Positions 1 through 9,789 are shown, counted from the first letter of the stretch. The stretch: DNA of 64,000 nt from Aphrocallistes beatrix (GCA_963281255.1 OY725488.1:11009524-11073523), one strand, 5' to 3'. Made by a program: numbers and translations. The notes: generated from the sequence alone by a model not told the origin.

Positions 1-1090
1 AATAATTTTGTTTTTATGACATACATATGTAGACTGTGGTGGTTTGATTGCACAAGGAGTAATTATAAATTTTCCTGTTTTATGAATCAGTGATCTAACC
101 ATTTGATATGTTGAAAGTCCTGAAGTTGCATCATATTACTCCTAGATATCAATGAAAATAATATGTAATTACATCGACCATATTTTAAATTTTCTCCTGA
201 AAAGGAATAGTCAAAAGTTGTAACTTATTACCATAATATATGTCCCTGTACCAAAGTGCTTTGTAACCCGATGATTAATAGCTACCACTGCTTAGTAATG
301 TTATATAATATATTTATAAAAATGTGATTTATGTATATATATTTTTGTTATAATGCATTTCTTTAATAGTAAACATTAAATGCATGCAATGTTGTATTTC
401 TTACACATACGTAATACAACATATTCTCAATATCCATTTGATATAATTTTCCTTCATAAAGAAGACCAATGTATTTATATCATAGGTGTACAGAAGTGAC
501 TAAATGACGATTACATTGATAAAGATGACAATTTTAAGGTCGCATTTGTATGTTGACGGATTAGTTAGTTAAGTTCTGATTAACAGTTGCTTCTATACTC
601 CTTAAGATGGATTAATGAGCTTTCACCCAAAAATTACTTAAATTATTGCATTATTAATTAAGGAAATCTGGATTATGATCCTAAATCAATCACATCCTCT
701 TTAAACAAATTGCACTTAAATGACCACTAAAAATCGCTAACTTTGTTGCAAACATAACCTACTCCACAATTACATGATGACTAATCTAATTTTGACAAGG
801 TAGATATGATACTTTGACATCAAACTTATATATGCTGGTACTACATTCCCAAGCTCTATGCTGCGTGTTTAATGATTTAAGGCAGCTCATTTATTAGTTC
901 AATCATTTCAACCGCATTCCTAGTTCAAAATCCGCAAGTTACTGTGAAGCCTTATATATAGTAGGATATGTAACCATAATATTCTGATATTTCAAATTTA
1001 TCATCGTTAAATCTTCATTGAATTGTGTCATTTAACTTTTCGAAACAAATTCATTAATCAGAACGATTTTTTCGATCATTTATTACAGAA

Positions 1091-1117
1091 CAGGTTTGGA
1101 TTAGCGAGGGTGTACTG
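1091..1117. repeat. Solo right end of a pogo-like MITE
   Basis: The stretch ending GCGAGGGTGTACTG followed by TA closely matches the right terminus of the complete MITE at 19433-19902, which ends TCGAGGGTCTACTG then TA. No left end was found nearby, so this looks like a degenerate solo terminus. Confidence 0.45.
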
Positions 1118-1497
1118 TACCAGTATTGTAGGAGGTACTACGCTACTTGACTACGTGGATCCATGCTTAAGCTAGTAAATATGTCTAGAACAATTCAGTA
1201 AGTAGATAGTTAATCAATTTTAATAACATTTTCCTACGACTACATTCGTGTTGGTTCATAAACATCAAACAAAATATTACTTCAGCCATAATCTAACTTT
1301 CTCCAAATAAAGGAATAGTCAATGAAAGTTGCAACTTGTTATCATAATCTATGTTCTAGTATCAGAGTGCTTCTTATTCTAAAGATAATAGCTACCACAG
1401 ACTGTTTAGTAACGTTTTGTAATATAATAATTCGCGGTGAAGTGATTCATAAGAATTTTGTAATGATTAGACAAACTACCAATATGCTATGTTTCCT

Positions 1498-1512
1498 AGA
1501 AGTATATAAGCT
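1498..1512 (+). promoter_or_regulatory. TATA-like box of A gene 1
   Basis: AGTATATAAGC lies about 65-75 nt before the ATG and follows GTTTCCTAGAA, a string also found before the A genes of units 2 (about 12507) and 3 (about 21699), where GAAAGTATAA occupies the same place. Position and conservation suggest a core promoter; no transcript evidence is available. Confidence 0.4.
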
Positions 1513-1573
1513 AGCATGAATCACTTTCCAACAGATACATATTAATCTACCAAAGCAAGTGACCATTTTCGAA

Positions 1574-2701
1574 ATGATTTTCAGTAACAACTTCCATATC
1601 AAATTTGATCAAGATGTAACTTACTTCTACGTGACATATCTATGCCTATTCACTGGATTATCAGTGTTATGGGATGTCTACTTCATAAAGAGGATGCTGT
1701 ACTTCATTAGATTATATCGTGAGTCAATCGAAAAAGCTAAAACTGACATACTCGGTAACTCCTCAGAGCTAGCAGTCCATTATAAGGTTGAGATAGTCAA
1801 ATACGCGTTTCTGCTAACGATTAATATCATTGAGGTGAGTGCAATGGTGATGTTTGGGTTAGGCAACTCTTTAGCACGACGAAATAACAGCATAACAAAC
1901 AATTGCATCGGTAAAGAGAATTATAACAAAGAAATTGATCTCATTGGAAATCCAGTTAGATTTTTATTTTTGTCTTTTGCTAAAATCGGGTTATTATTCT
2001 CACTCTCAGTTGTTATCTGCCTCATGAAGTATCTGGATGTTACATACCACAACATCAATGGTAAACCGTTTCGATTCATCAAATCTTTTCTTCTGATTTT
2101 ATCTTTGATTTGCTTAGCTCTAATCGTAACTGGATCTGTCCCGCAATTGTTCATTTTGCATGAGTTCTTTGAACCTATAGTAGAATTTGTATATTTCTGT
2201 TTGTGGATTCGACAAACTCGAACCTTCTATAGAACATTGAAGTGGAGGTCGGTAGAGTTTCAGGTTAGAGGTAGAAGCATTCAGATGGTCAGGAGATCAA
2301 TTAAAGGCTACCGTCAGTTCGCATTCATTATGAGTTTAATGGGAATTGGGTTTGTGTGCATAATTTTGGCTGTGTTTTTAGAAACATATTTTTTCTTGTT
2401 TGTCACTGTGATTCACTACGGTCCTTGTCTATTCCATCGTCTTTACAATACTCCCTTATATCAACCAATATTTAACACACAACTTCAACTGGATGCTCTA
2501 TACACCTCTAATGCTGTGAGTTCAATCATTGCAACAACTTTAGGTATAATCGCGTGTTTTTCAATAGGATTACAGTACTCTTTGGTTACAGCCGTATTTT
2601 TTGGAGAGAAGCTATTGAGGAGAATGAATTACCGTTTTGGAAGAGTGCGTACAAGGTTCACTCCTAATCTTACCAACCCACTTCTCATTAATTCCCATTA
2701 A
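1574..2701 (+). CDS. Seven-TM family protein, subfamily A, copy 1 (intact)
   Basis: Single-exon ORF of 375 residues from the ATG at 1574; the frame is open back to a GTG at 1559 but the conserved ATG is preferred. Hydrophobic segments lie at about residues 18-38, 73-97, 130-153, 170-196, 198-213, 249-282 and 316-344. Basic residues cluster after TM1, after TM5 and in the tail, and the loop 98-129 has an NNS sequon and Cys111, so N-out/C-in is predicted. Family blocks are present: GSVPQ (187-191), TFYRTLKWRS (217-226), GPCLF (283-287) and RTRFTP (359-364). It points towards gene B (4193, minus strand). This is the only undamaged A copy in the window. Function unknown; a receptor-like role is inferred from topology and array structure only. 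Confidence 0.85.
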   Translation: MIFSNNFHIKFDQDVTYFYVTYLCLFTGLSVLWDVYFIKRMLYFIRLYRESIEKAKTDILGNSSELAVHYKVEIVKYAFLLTINIIEVSAMVMFGLGNSLARRNNSITNNCIGKENYNKEIDLIGNPVRFLFLSFAKIGLLFSLSVVICLMKYLDVTYHNINGKPFRFIKSFLLILSLICLALIVTGSVPQLFILHEFFEPIVEFVYFCLWIRQTRTFYRTLKWRSVEFQVRGRSIQMVRRSIKGYRQFAFIMSLMGIGFVCIILAVFLETYFFLFVTVIHYGPCLFHRLYNTPLYQPIFNTQLQLDALYTSNAVSSIIATTLGIIACFSIGLQYSLVTAVFFGEKLLRRMNYRFGRVRTRFTPNLTNPLLINSH

Positions 2702-4192
2702 AATTATGTAATTTTCCTTCTATTTCTTTATTCTTTTAATGTATTTTCATTTGAAAGTTTCATTAAAATAATATCAAGATGTCAGTTACTTTGCATTTAG
2801 GGCCATTCTAAACAGAGTTTCATCCAAATGTATCCAGCATGCCTACATGTCTATAAATTTAAATCAATACAGAACGGAAATTAACCTAAACTTATATTAA
2901 TCTTCTAGTAGTATTAAATGCATAGGATCATATAAGCTAGTCGTATAAAAGTGATCAGAGGGATGTTTTAGAGTTAAATCTTATAAAATGTTCGATGTTC
3001 GAAACTATGATTCAGAGTTATTAGAATATCATATTTTCATATATTGAGATTAGACTTGAAATTACCTCTGAAAAATGTATGTTTAAAAACAGTTTACAAA
3101 CGCACTCTATTAACTAAAGTTATTTTCGGATATTATGCATGCAACATACATAGAAATACGTAATGTGGATAAGCACAATGGCTTGTACTGGACTTTGTAT
3201 TGCAATGTAACATGATTTAAACTTTTTATTTTAGAAAACAAACCCATTTCACGCACTTGAACTGCGCGGGAGGCAAACAGTTTGTGTTGTATAGATTCAT
3301 GCCAACTTGAGCCATGATAAAAGCTGGACGCAGTGTTAAATTTTGCGGGATATGGCGGGACGCAATAAAAAAGTATTGTTCATAGAATCATAAAAAAGCA
3401 GGGTATATTAGAAATTTTCATTTAAAAGCGGGACACTTGTGAAAATTAGCTCAATAGAGTGAAAAGAGCGGGACGTCCCGACAAAACGTGGCAGTTAGCT
3501 GTTTGCGTAAGAGTGGAGGATTGAAATATTGTATGTACCTTGTATTAAATATCTTCACTGAACAATGGATACATAGGAACCTAGACGAGTCCTCTGATAT
3601 TATGAACTTATTTAAGAATTTGTTATTTGCACTATATTTGAGATTTATAACTTCTCGACAAATTCTCACAAATCTAAGCATCGGACATACTAGTGTGTTT
3701 CTTTTGTCGACATCAACAATGATCATGTGTTGAAAAGAAAGGGTTTAAATTTCTTTTTGATATATACATTCTGAGAAGTTAGAATCCTTCAAGTCAAAGC
3801 ATTATCTAGGAGTGCGAGACACTTCCTTAAGAGCATTTATTTCAGCCTAGTCGTATTTAGGAACGCAACATCCTTGAATATTCCCAATACTATAAAGTTA
3901 TTCAGCGGCATAGCCACATCGGAGCATATCCGCACATGCCTAGTGACTTCTTTTGCTGCCCTTGTAGACATAATCGGTTGACTTTGTCAACAAAATTAAT
4001 TTTATATCACTTTTAAATTGATCAGAGTCCTTTTTCACATTATTTAAATAAATTGAAAGTTTCTTCATTAATTTAATTGTTGCAAATGTGTATACATGAA
4101 CAGTGTCCATTAGGCTAAGATAAAATTAATTCACACAAACTTTACATGCATCATTGTATAGTCACAACTTTATCTCTTCTAAGCATTGAGTT
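2702..4192. other. Spacer between convergent A and B genes, unit 1
   Basis: No gene is supported. The stretch around 3150-3290 matches 14090-14215 and 23340-23480, downstream of the other A genes, so it is part of the duplicated cassette. The GC-rich string ACTGCGCGGGAGGCAAAC is shared in part. ORFs on both strands around 3450-3730 overlap each other and look non-coding. The interspersed repeat at 3340-3500 is listed separately. Confidence 0.5.
3340..3500 (-). repeat. Interspersed repeat with GGGACGTCCC palindrome, copy 1
   Basis: It contains repeated GCGGGAC strings and GCGGGACGTCCCG at about 3469. The reverse complement resembles 39245-39360 and 53505-53605, which carry GGGACGTCCCGC (or a close variant) and several GTCCCGC motifs about 40 nt apart. 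No terminal inverted repeat or target duplication was found, so the class is unknown. Confidence 0.45.
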
Positions 4193-5356
4193 TCAATCTG
4201 TTCCATTAGAAAGCAGAGACTCATGAAGGGGAGGCGTAAACCTGGTACGTGATTTGTAGAACCGAGACCTCAATTTCATCCAAAGGATTTTTCCGAAAAT
4301 AAAGACACTTGCCAATATGTATTCCACAGTAATCAATGCTGATCCTGTAAATACGAAGAATGTTACGAAATATGAAAATACTTCATTCGTAAGGTTTAGA
4401 GCATCAATCTGCTTCTGCGTGTTCAAAAGAGGCTCGAAGTAGGTGGTTCTATATAAATAGTTGAACAGGCAAGGACCATTGTAAATTGCTACTGTGACTA
4501 AGAAAAAGTATTGGGTTATCATTTCAGCGATGAAAAAGCAAGCGTAGACAATACTCATACAACTTGAGATGATCGCAAACTGATGGAAACTGATAACAGA
4601 CCTTCTGACAATCGTTTCGCTCCTACCTCTCACTCTATACTCTATGCTCCTCCATCTCAGACATTTGTAGAATGTCCGATTACATCTTAACCAGATGATG
4701 AAGTAGATAGACACTATAATTGGTTCAACTAACTTATCAAATATCATTAGTTGAGGAACTGAGCCAGATATTGCGTGGAAAATACTGATTAGCGATGTTA
4801 TTATGAGGAAACGTTTAATCCATTTGAAAGGGTCAATATCGATTTCATGATATGCAATTTGTAGATACTTCACAAGGCAGATTCCGAATGCAAAAGAGAA
4901 TATTAAGCCAACTTGTGATATCGAAATTAGAACAGGAAATATAGGATTCGCCAAAGATAGTTTTAAATCTAGCGTTTGAAGACTAAACTCATGACTGCAG
5001 TCAGTAATTGAACTGTTTGAAGGATAGCTATTGTTGGAAAGTGAATTCGGCAAAGCTACAATCCCAGCTCCCAGTGCGTATATTATGATTGTAGCAAACT
5101 CTGCGGCATTAATTAGAAGTAAGAAAATATTCGTTATCATATCCACTTTGTGAATACGAGCTGTTTCTTGGATATTTCCGAATGAATCATTCCTTATATT
5201 CTTCAAGCAATCTCGAAACATCCTGAAATGATAATTAATTTGTTTGATGAAGTATGTATTCCAGATTATGGAGAGCAATCCTACAATCAATATGACAGAA
5301 AACAATCCAATTATTTGAGAATATTTGATGTAATACAGCACGTTATTATTGACCAT
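4193..5356 (-). CDS. Seven-TM family protein, subfamily B, copy 1 (only intact B)
   Basis: Single-exon ORF of 387 residues, beginning MVNNNVLYYIK and ending SLLSNGTD. It aligns with subfamily C without gaps through the RTRFTP block at residues 370-375. Hydrophobic segments lie at about 15-36, 72-98, 139-162, 180-205, 208-223, 261-292 and 327-355. The loop after TM2 has sequons NNS (108-110) and NSS (114-116) and Cys120. GSVPQ (198-202), TFYKCLRWRS (228-237) and GPCLF (294-298) are present. It is convergent with A and runs in the same direction as C, about 690 bp upstream of it on the plus map. All other B copies in the window are truncated or decayed. Biochemical role unknown. Confidence 0.85.
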   Translation of the reverse strand: MVNNNVLYYIKYSQIIGLFSVILIVGLLSIIWNTYFIKQINYHFRMFRDCLKNIRNDSFGNIQETARIHKVDMITNIFLLLINAAEFATIIIYALGAGIVALPNSLSNNSYPSNSSITDCSHEFSLQTLDLKLSLANPIFPVLISISQVGLIFSFAFGICLVKYLQIAYHEIDIDPFKWIKRFLIITSLISIFHAISGSVPQLMIFDKLVEPIIVSIYFIIWLRCNRTFYKCLRWRSIEYRVRGRSETIVRRSVISFHQFAIISSCMSIVYACFFIAEMITQYFFLVTVAIYNGPCLFNYLYRTTYFEPLLNTQKQIDALNLTNEVFSYFVTFFVFTGSALITVEYILASVFIFGKILWMKLRSRFYKSRTRFTPPLHESLLSNGTD

Positions 5357-6046
5357 ATTGAGTTAAAGAAACAAATTGGAATAAATGATTTAATCTACTA
5401 ACATAGTCTAATGCATTTATAGATCTACACAAGCTAATCACATGGGTAATTTAACCCTTTCTATTGTGACATAATGTACATGTGTAACGTATATTTTATA
5501 AAGAGATTAAATCATCTCCAATGTAGTGTGGCATGATACGCTTACCATCAATGAATTTTCCCTTCTACTAATATTTTATCAAAGATGAAGATTATTTGTA
5601 CACTAGTGGTGAGTAAGTGTTTTTTGCAAACCATTGTACTTTTTAAAAGATATGATATTATGATACACTTACAAAGCATTAGTTTATTCTGAGTACAGAG
5701 TGTAACACAATACTTTGGTTAACAGATTGTATAGATATCTGTTTGTAAGCAAAGTATTTAATTATTAATGCAGCTTGTGCAAGGAGTACTTTTACGGGAT
5801 AGACGGCGTGCTAGGCCCGTATGTATTTATGAATGTACCTGTTCGTTTTATTAACTAATAAAGAGATTAAACACCAATATTAATCAAGGAGAATGCAAAT
5901 AGATATAAAATATACAACGATATGAATAATATCTACAAAGTTGCAACAGCTATATAGGATCATCTGGATCATACTTTTGGTAGGTATACACAAAACATGC
6001 TAGCAATTAAGTGTAGAGTGAACATCTAATGCACTCAAGTATGATT
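5357..6046. other. B-C spacer, unit 1
   Basis: No gene seen. It is homologous to 14560-15250, 25500-27056 (with insertions), 29720-30448 and 49212-49870, so it is the standard B-to-C spacer of the array. The string GACGGCGTGC at about 5801 recurs in every copy of the spacer and is a useful marker for aligning units; its meaning is unknown. Confidence 0.6.
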
Positions 6047-7240
6047 CTAAAAATGATATCTTCGCACTTTTTCCCCGCCTATTAATCCTGTTTGGAGACC
6101 AGTTGAACTAAGCCTAGGTGTGAACCTAGTACGGATTTTACAGAAACGAGTTTTCAGTTTCTTCCAAAGGATCCTTCCGAAATATACGAAAGTTGCCAAT
6201 GTATATTCCAAACATAACAGCACAGAAGCTGTCAATACTAGGAATGTTGTGATGTAGGAGAGAATCTTATTGGTCAGTTCCAAGGCATCAATCTGTTTCT
6301 GCGTAGTTAGAAGAGGCTTGTAGAATGCAGTTCCATATAAATAATTGAATAGACAAGGACCATCGTAAATAACTGTTGCGATTAGGAAAAAGTATTGAGT
6401 GATCAATTCAGAGAGAGCAAAACAGGAAGCGATGATGAACATACAACTCATAATGATCATGAACTGTCGGTAGCTAATAACTGAGTTTTTCACAGTCCTG
6501 TTGCTATAACCTCTGACTTTGAATTCTATACTTCGCCATCGCAGTGTTTTGTAGAATGTTATGTTGTTCTTTATCCAAATATAGAGATAGACAAATAAAA
6601 TTATCGGTCCGACAAACTTCTCAATGAACATCAACTGAGGAACAGACCCAGTTATTGTAATAATAATTCCCACAAAAATAGTCATTATGAGGAATCGTTT
6701 GATGAATTTAAAAGGATCGATATTCATCTCATGGTATACAATGTGAAGGTACTTTACAAGACAAATCCCAGATGCAATGGATAATATGAGGCATACATGT
6801 GCAATTGTTACTAAAATGGAAAACAGAGGATTTGCGAGTGCCAATTTCAAATCAATCGTTTGGAGGTGGAGTTCATTACTACAGTTATGAAGTGTATTAT
6901 TTTGTAGGAAAGTGTTGCTTGAATGGGAATGGTTCATGATTACAGGGAATCCTCCCAGCGCATATATTACAACTGCTGCAAACTCTGTTACGTTAATTAT
7001 CAGCAGGAATACTTTTGTAACAATCTCTATCTTGTAGTTGCGTGTTTCTTCAGGGAAATTTCTGATCGGATTTGTTCTAGCCTTTTTCAGACAATTTCGA
7101 TATACTTTAACCAGATAGACTAGTCTCTTATTGAAGAATACATTCCAGATAGAGGAAAGTATGACAGCAAGCACTATGCATGGATATAATGATATCATTT
7201 GGAGAGTTTTGATGAAATATAACATGTTGTGATTTGCCAT
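6047..7240 (-). CDS. Seven-TM family protein, subfamily C, copy C1 (intact)
   Basis: Single-exon ORF of 397 residues, used here as the C reference. Predicted TMs: 15-36, 72-94, 139-162, 180-205, 208-224, 261-292 and 327-355. ICL1 (37-71), ICL3 (225-260) and the C-tail (356-397) are strongly basic. ECL1 (95-138) has sequons NHS (103), NNT (114) and NCS (119), and Cys120. The last outer loop has GPC with Cys296, a possible disulfide partner of Cys120 (inference). No cleavable signal peptide is seen. Conserved blocks: CLVKYL (160-165), GSVPQ (198-202), TFYKTLRWRSIEF (228-240) and RTRFTP (370-375). The ATG is fixed by the MANHN start shared by almost all copies and by the TATA-like box 35-46 nt upstream. 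Likely a plasma-membrane receptor or channel-like protein; ligand unknown. Confidence 0.87.
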   Translation of the reverse strand: MANHNMLYFIKTLQMISLYPCIVLAVILSSIWNVFFNKRLVYLVKVYRNCLKKARTNPIRNFPEETRNYKIEIVTKVFLLIINVTEFAAVVIYALGGFPVIMNHSHSSNTFLQNNTLHNCSNELHLQTIDLKLALANPLFSILVTIAHVCLILSIASGICLVKYLHIVYHEMNIDPFKFIKRFLIMTIFVGIIITITGSVPQLMFIEKFVGPIILFVYLYIWIKNNITFYKTLRWRSIEFKVRGYSNRTVKNSVISYRQFMIIMSCMFIIASCFALSELITQYFFLIATVIYDGPCLFNYLYGTAFYKPLLTTQKQIDALELTNKILSYITTFLVLTASVLLCLEYTLATFVYFGRILWKKLKTRFCKIRTRFTPRLSSTGLQTGLIGGEKVRRYHF

Positions 7241-7274
7241 TTTAAATGTTTGTTTGACTTTAGATGTTAGAATA

Positions 7275-7286
7275 CATTTATATATC
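7275..7286 (-). promoter_or_regulatory. TATA-like box of C1
   Basis: On the coding strand this reads GATATATAAATG, 35-46 nt before the ATG. A TATA-like box sits at the same distance before the other C genes (16474, 28276, 31677, 38193, 46591, 52446, 55034 and 58829), commonly reading GATATATAAATATAATC. If it works as a TATA box, the 5' UTR would be only about 5-20 nt. Confidence 0.5.
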
Positions 7287-7439
7287 TTCAGACGTGAACT
7301 TGTGATAGGTAACCCATCTCATGCTTATACATATATGTTTATAAATTTATCTCTGTGATTAATTATGCATAAATCAGTGTTGTAATATCTTTTTAAATTG
7401 GAGACATATTTTTTCTAAATTTCAACGCTATACTAGAAA

Positions 7440-7520
7440 TGAGACTTATTGAAAATGATTGAGCATAATTAGTTCTCCTCTGATAAACTTTATAATCATA
7501 ACAGTTATTGAGCAATAGCT
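7440..7520 (-). promoter_or_regulatory. Conserved upstream block of C genes
   Basis: On the plus strand this holds CTTATT then AAAATGATTGAGCATAATTAG, followed by a pyrimidine run, GATAAACTT, TAATCATAACAGTTATTGAG and CAATAGCT. Versions lie about 190-270 nt upstream of the ATG in all C copies (for example 16630-16715, 31830-31905, 42000-42075, 52595-52675, 55203-55275 and 59000-59075). It may be a shared regulatory module, or simply be kept by recent duplication. Confidence 0.35.
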
Positions 7521-7584
7521 AGTGAAGATATACACACATAAACAAACATCAATCGAGTTTTAATAGTATATATATATATATATA

Positions 7585-8353
7585 TCCTTACCATTAAAAC
7601 TCGATTAATATATATGTATGTGTTTATATATATCTATATATATATCTGTAACGAATTGATTGAAGAAACTGCCAGGCGTAGAAGGCTGATTTTTGGCATG
7701 TGGCAGTCTTTTGGCTATGGCTCCAGTAAGTTCTGAGCTCAGAGCAAAATATCGACTCATCATGGAATTATGACGTCATTGTCACATTTTTAAAAGTTAA
7801 GCAATACAGTTATTCGAGCATAACTCAGCCATTATAGGAGATAGAAGGCTGAAATTTTAATAGAATCTGTAAACTAACACGCCTCACATATGTTGCAACT
7901 ATCATAAAAAATGATGACTCATCACTTTGTTATGACGTCATCATACTCATCAAAATTTTAAAAATTGACAAATTGGTGATTTTTCGAGTGATATCGATTT
8001 TAAAACTAAGATGGACATATTTGGAGATGATATCTCCCTTATAATTAACCAGTCTCACCTCCAGGCGACCGAAGGGAGCCTCCGGCGGGCACGAAGTGTC
8101 CGCCAGCCGCGCAGTACAAGCAAGCGAAGCGCGCTTGTATATATATATGGCGTCATCATTACGCATCAAAAATTTTTAAATTGGCAAATTTGGTGATTTT
8201 TCGAGTGATTTCGATTATCACAGTAGGACAGACATATTTAGAGATGTTCTCTCCCTTATAATTAACCAATGTGACTCCAGGCGACCGAAGGGAGCCTCCG
8301 GTGGACACAAAGTGTCCGTCAGCCGCGCAGCGCAAGCAAGCGAAGCGCGCTTG
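7585..8353 (+). mobile_element. Helitron-like non-autonomous element, family 1, with duplicated 3' end
   Basis: Begins TCCTTACCATTAAAACTCG after an A and ends in a GC-rich hairpin region (AAGCAAGCGAAGCGCGCTTG) followed by T. A first 3' end occurs at 8137, and about 215 bp carrying a second 3' end follows (8138-8353), so the tail is tandemly repeated. The interior has several TGACGTCA-type strings and matches the complete copy at 20075-20614 in reverse orientation. There are no terminal inverted repeats and no coding capacity. An inverted copy of the 5' end (7548-7568) lies just outside, separated by a TA run. Confidence 0.65.
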
Positions 8354-8405
8354 TTATATATAAGTGATAACTCTAGTATAATGTGGCCTCATACGTATCA
8401 GGTTC

Positions 8406-8527
8406 TAGAGGTCGCAATGGGTCTGAATTCTCGGCCCGAGCCCAGCTTGAGGTCTTTAATCCCAAAGCCCGACCCGACAGCCTGAGGTCCGAGCCCGATA
8501 GGGCTCGGGCAGGGCTTGCGACCTCTA
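8406..8527. mobile_element. hAT-type MITE, 122 bp
   Basis: Perfect 11-bp terminal inverted repeats TAGAGGTCGCA / TGCGACCTCTA, a GC-rich middle, and an exact 8-bp target duplication TCAGGTTC (8398-8405 and 8528-8535). The homologous unoccupied spacer at 32177-32184 carries one TCAGGTTC. An 8-bp duplication and TAG-type ends fit the hAT superfamily. Confidence 0.8.
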
Positions 8528-8535
8528 TCAGGTTC

Positions 8536-9120
8536 CACTACAATTCTTACTAGTATTAATAAAAAATGTTTAGGAGCTACTTTGCACACATACCAAATTT
8601 CCTATTTTTGCTTTTCGAAATCTTCCTTGAGGCGCAAGCATACCCTAAGCTGCTCGAGCAAATTTCACTATAAATATAATATGATGAAAGTAAACAAATA
8701 TTCGAATGTAAAAATCTCTCTCATGTACAGAATCCATAGCCACAGGTATTTCATGCGTCCAGTATTAATAATTAGATTTGAACACTTAATATCCTAAAAA
8801 AGAAGGCACAATGCTCAATGATAAAGCATTTCTGACTACTATAATAGCAAATTCCTGGGAAGGACCTAAATTGAAATGCGGTAGTAGTATCGTCCAACAG
8901 CATATTCCATTATTAAAGCAATCACGTACATCACATGAGAAAGATGCTAGGTCTAAAATTCTTCAACAAAATTGATGAAATTGTATTTTACACTTCATGT
9001 TCTGTATAAACATGATAGTTGCATTAAACAAACTATGGAATGACCAATTCATCAAGAAGATTATGTATTTTTGTCTAATTATACTGAGAACACATTGATG
9101 AAGCTGAAATTAACAAACTT
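8536..9120. other. Spacer opening cassette unit 2
   Basis: About 8560-9060 aligns with 17530-17990 of unit 3 (for example GTTTAGGAGCTAC versus GTTTAGGTGCTAC and later shared strings). Both lie upstream of a D relic. No ORF is shared between the two, so I see no gene. Confidence 0.5.
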
Positions 9121-9677
9121 CATGAACATTCAGAATTAGTATATCTTGGGATTTTTTTCCTTTATATAAATATTGTAAACAAAGATTTACGAATAATTTC
9201 TCATATAGATTCGAAGATATAATATTTGAAATCTACAGCACTAAAAACTCCATGTCACCCGTTGGAAGCTAGTCTCCAGCATGTTTTTCAAAAAATCATC
9301 AAATGGTGAAAAAATATGAATATAAAGGTGTGAAAATATGCACATACTCTTTTTTATTGCCACACACTATAATACATTTCAGATATCAAACATTGGTTGT
9401 TGCTTTGAAGTATTAATAACAATGACGATCTATTGTAGTGTCGTACTTGAACAGTGATTTCTATTGTGATAGTGCGGTCATTTATTTGTATAGAAAAGGT
9501 GTGAAAAATTGTTTTCCATTTTCTTTTGCAGAGGTGTGTAAGTTTTCGCTTAGATCTTAGAACTTAATCATATCATTTGGCACCTACATGCCAATTTTCA
9601 CATCTCTATGATATTCCAATTCTTCAATCAATTGGACAAACAATTAAAACATCCTAGCATTTTAATATATACTAAGA
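9121..9677 (-). mobile_element. Helitron-like element, family 2, truncated at its 3' end
   Basis: The right edge reads ATTTTAATATATACTAAGA then T, which is the reverse complement of the family 5' end. The body matches 35542-36604 in the same orientation, including the AGGTGTGAAAATATGCA region and CAATTCTTCAATCAATT. The GC-rich 3' terminus is missing at the left edge. No ORF. Confidence 0.6.
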
Positions 9678-9789
9678 TTACAAAGCTGAAATATTCAAGT
9701 ATTTACGCCTTTTAAGAACTAATATCACTGAAAGTTGTACCATACTGCTGTAAAGAATCGAAGCAGGGACACCTTGGATTAACATAGAC

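Larger units (their letters stand above)
1..1573. other. Spacer upstream of first A gene; start of cassette unit 1
   Basis: No convincing gene. Bases 1-175 match the blocks at about 10740-10900 and 19195-19375, which precede the A genes of units 2 and 3, so this is the third copy of the same upstream block. Bases 725-946 match, in inverted orientation, 25605-25855. Bases about 1255-1520 match the immediate 5' flanks of the other two A genes. A short ORF in this stretch has no coding features. Confidence 0.6.

Noticed and set aside
6923-7123. Recurrent plus-strand 60-66 codon ORFs opposite C genes (such as 6923-7123, 16128-16313, 41503-41688, 46246-46431, 52101-52286)
   Set aside because: They are antisense shadows of the conserved TM1-ECL1 coding region and change with it; no independent start context or conservation beyond the sense codons.
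8011-8196. ORFs with RRARSVRQPRS-like sequence around 8011-8196 and 8398-8589
   Set aside because: They lie entirely within Helitron-like or hAT MITE sequence and span element ends.
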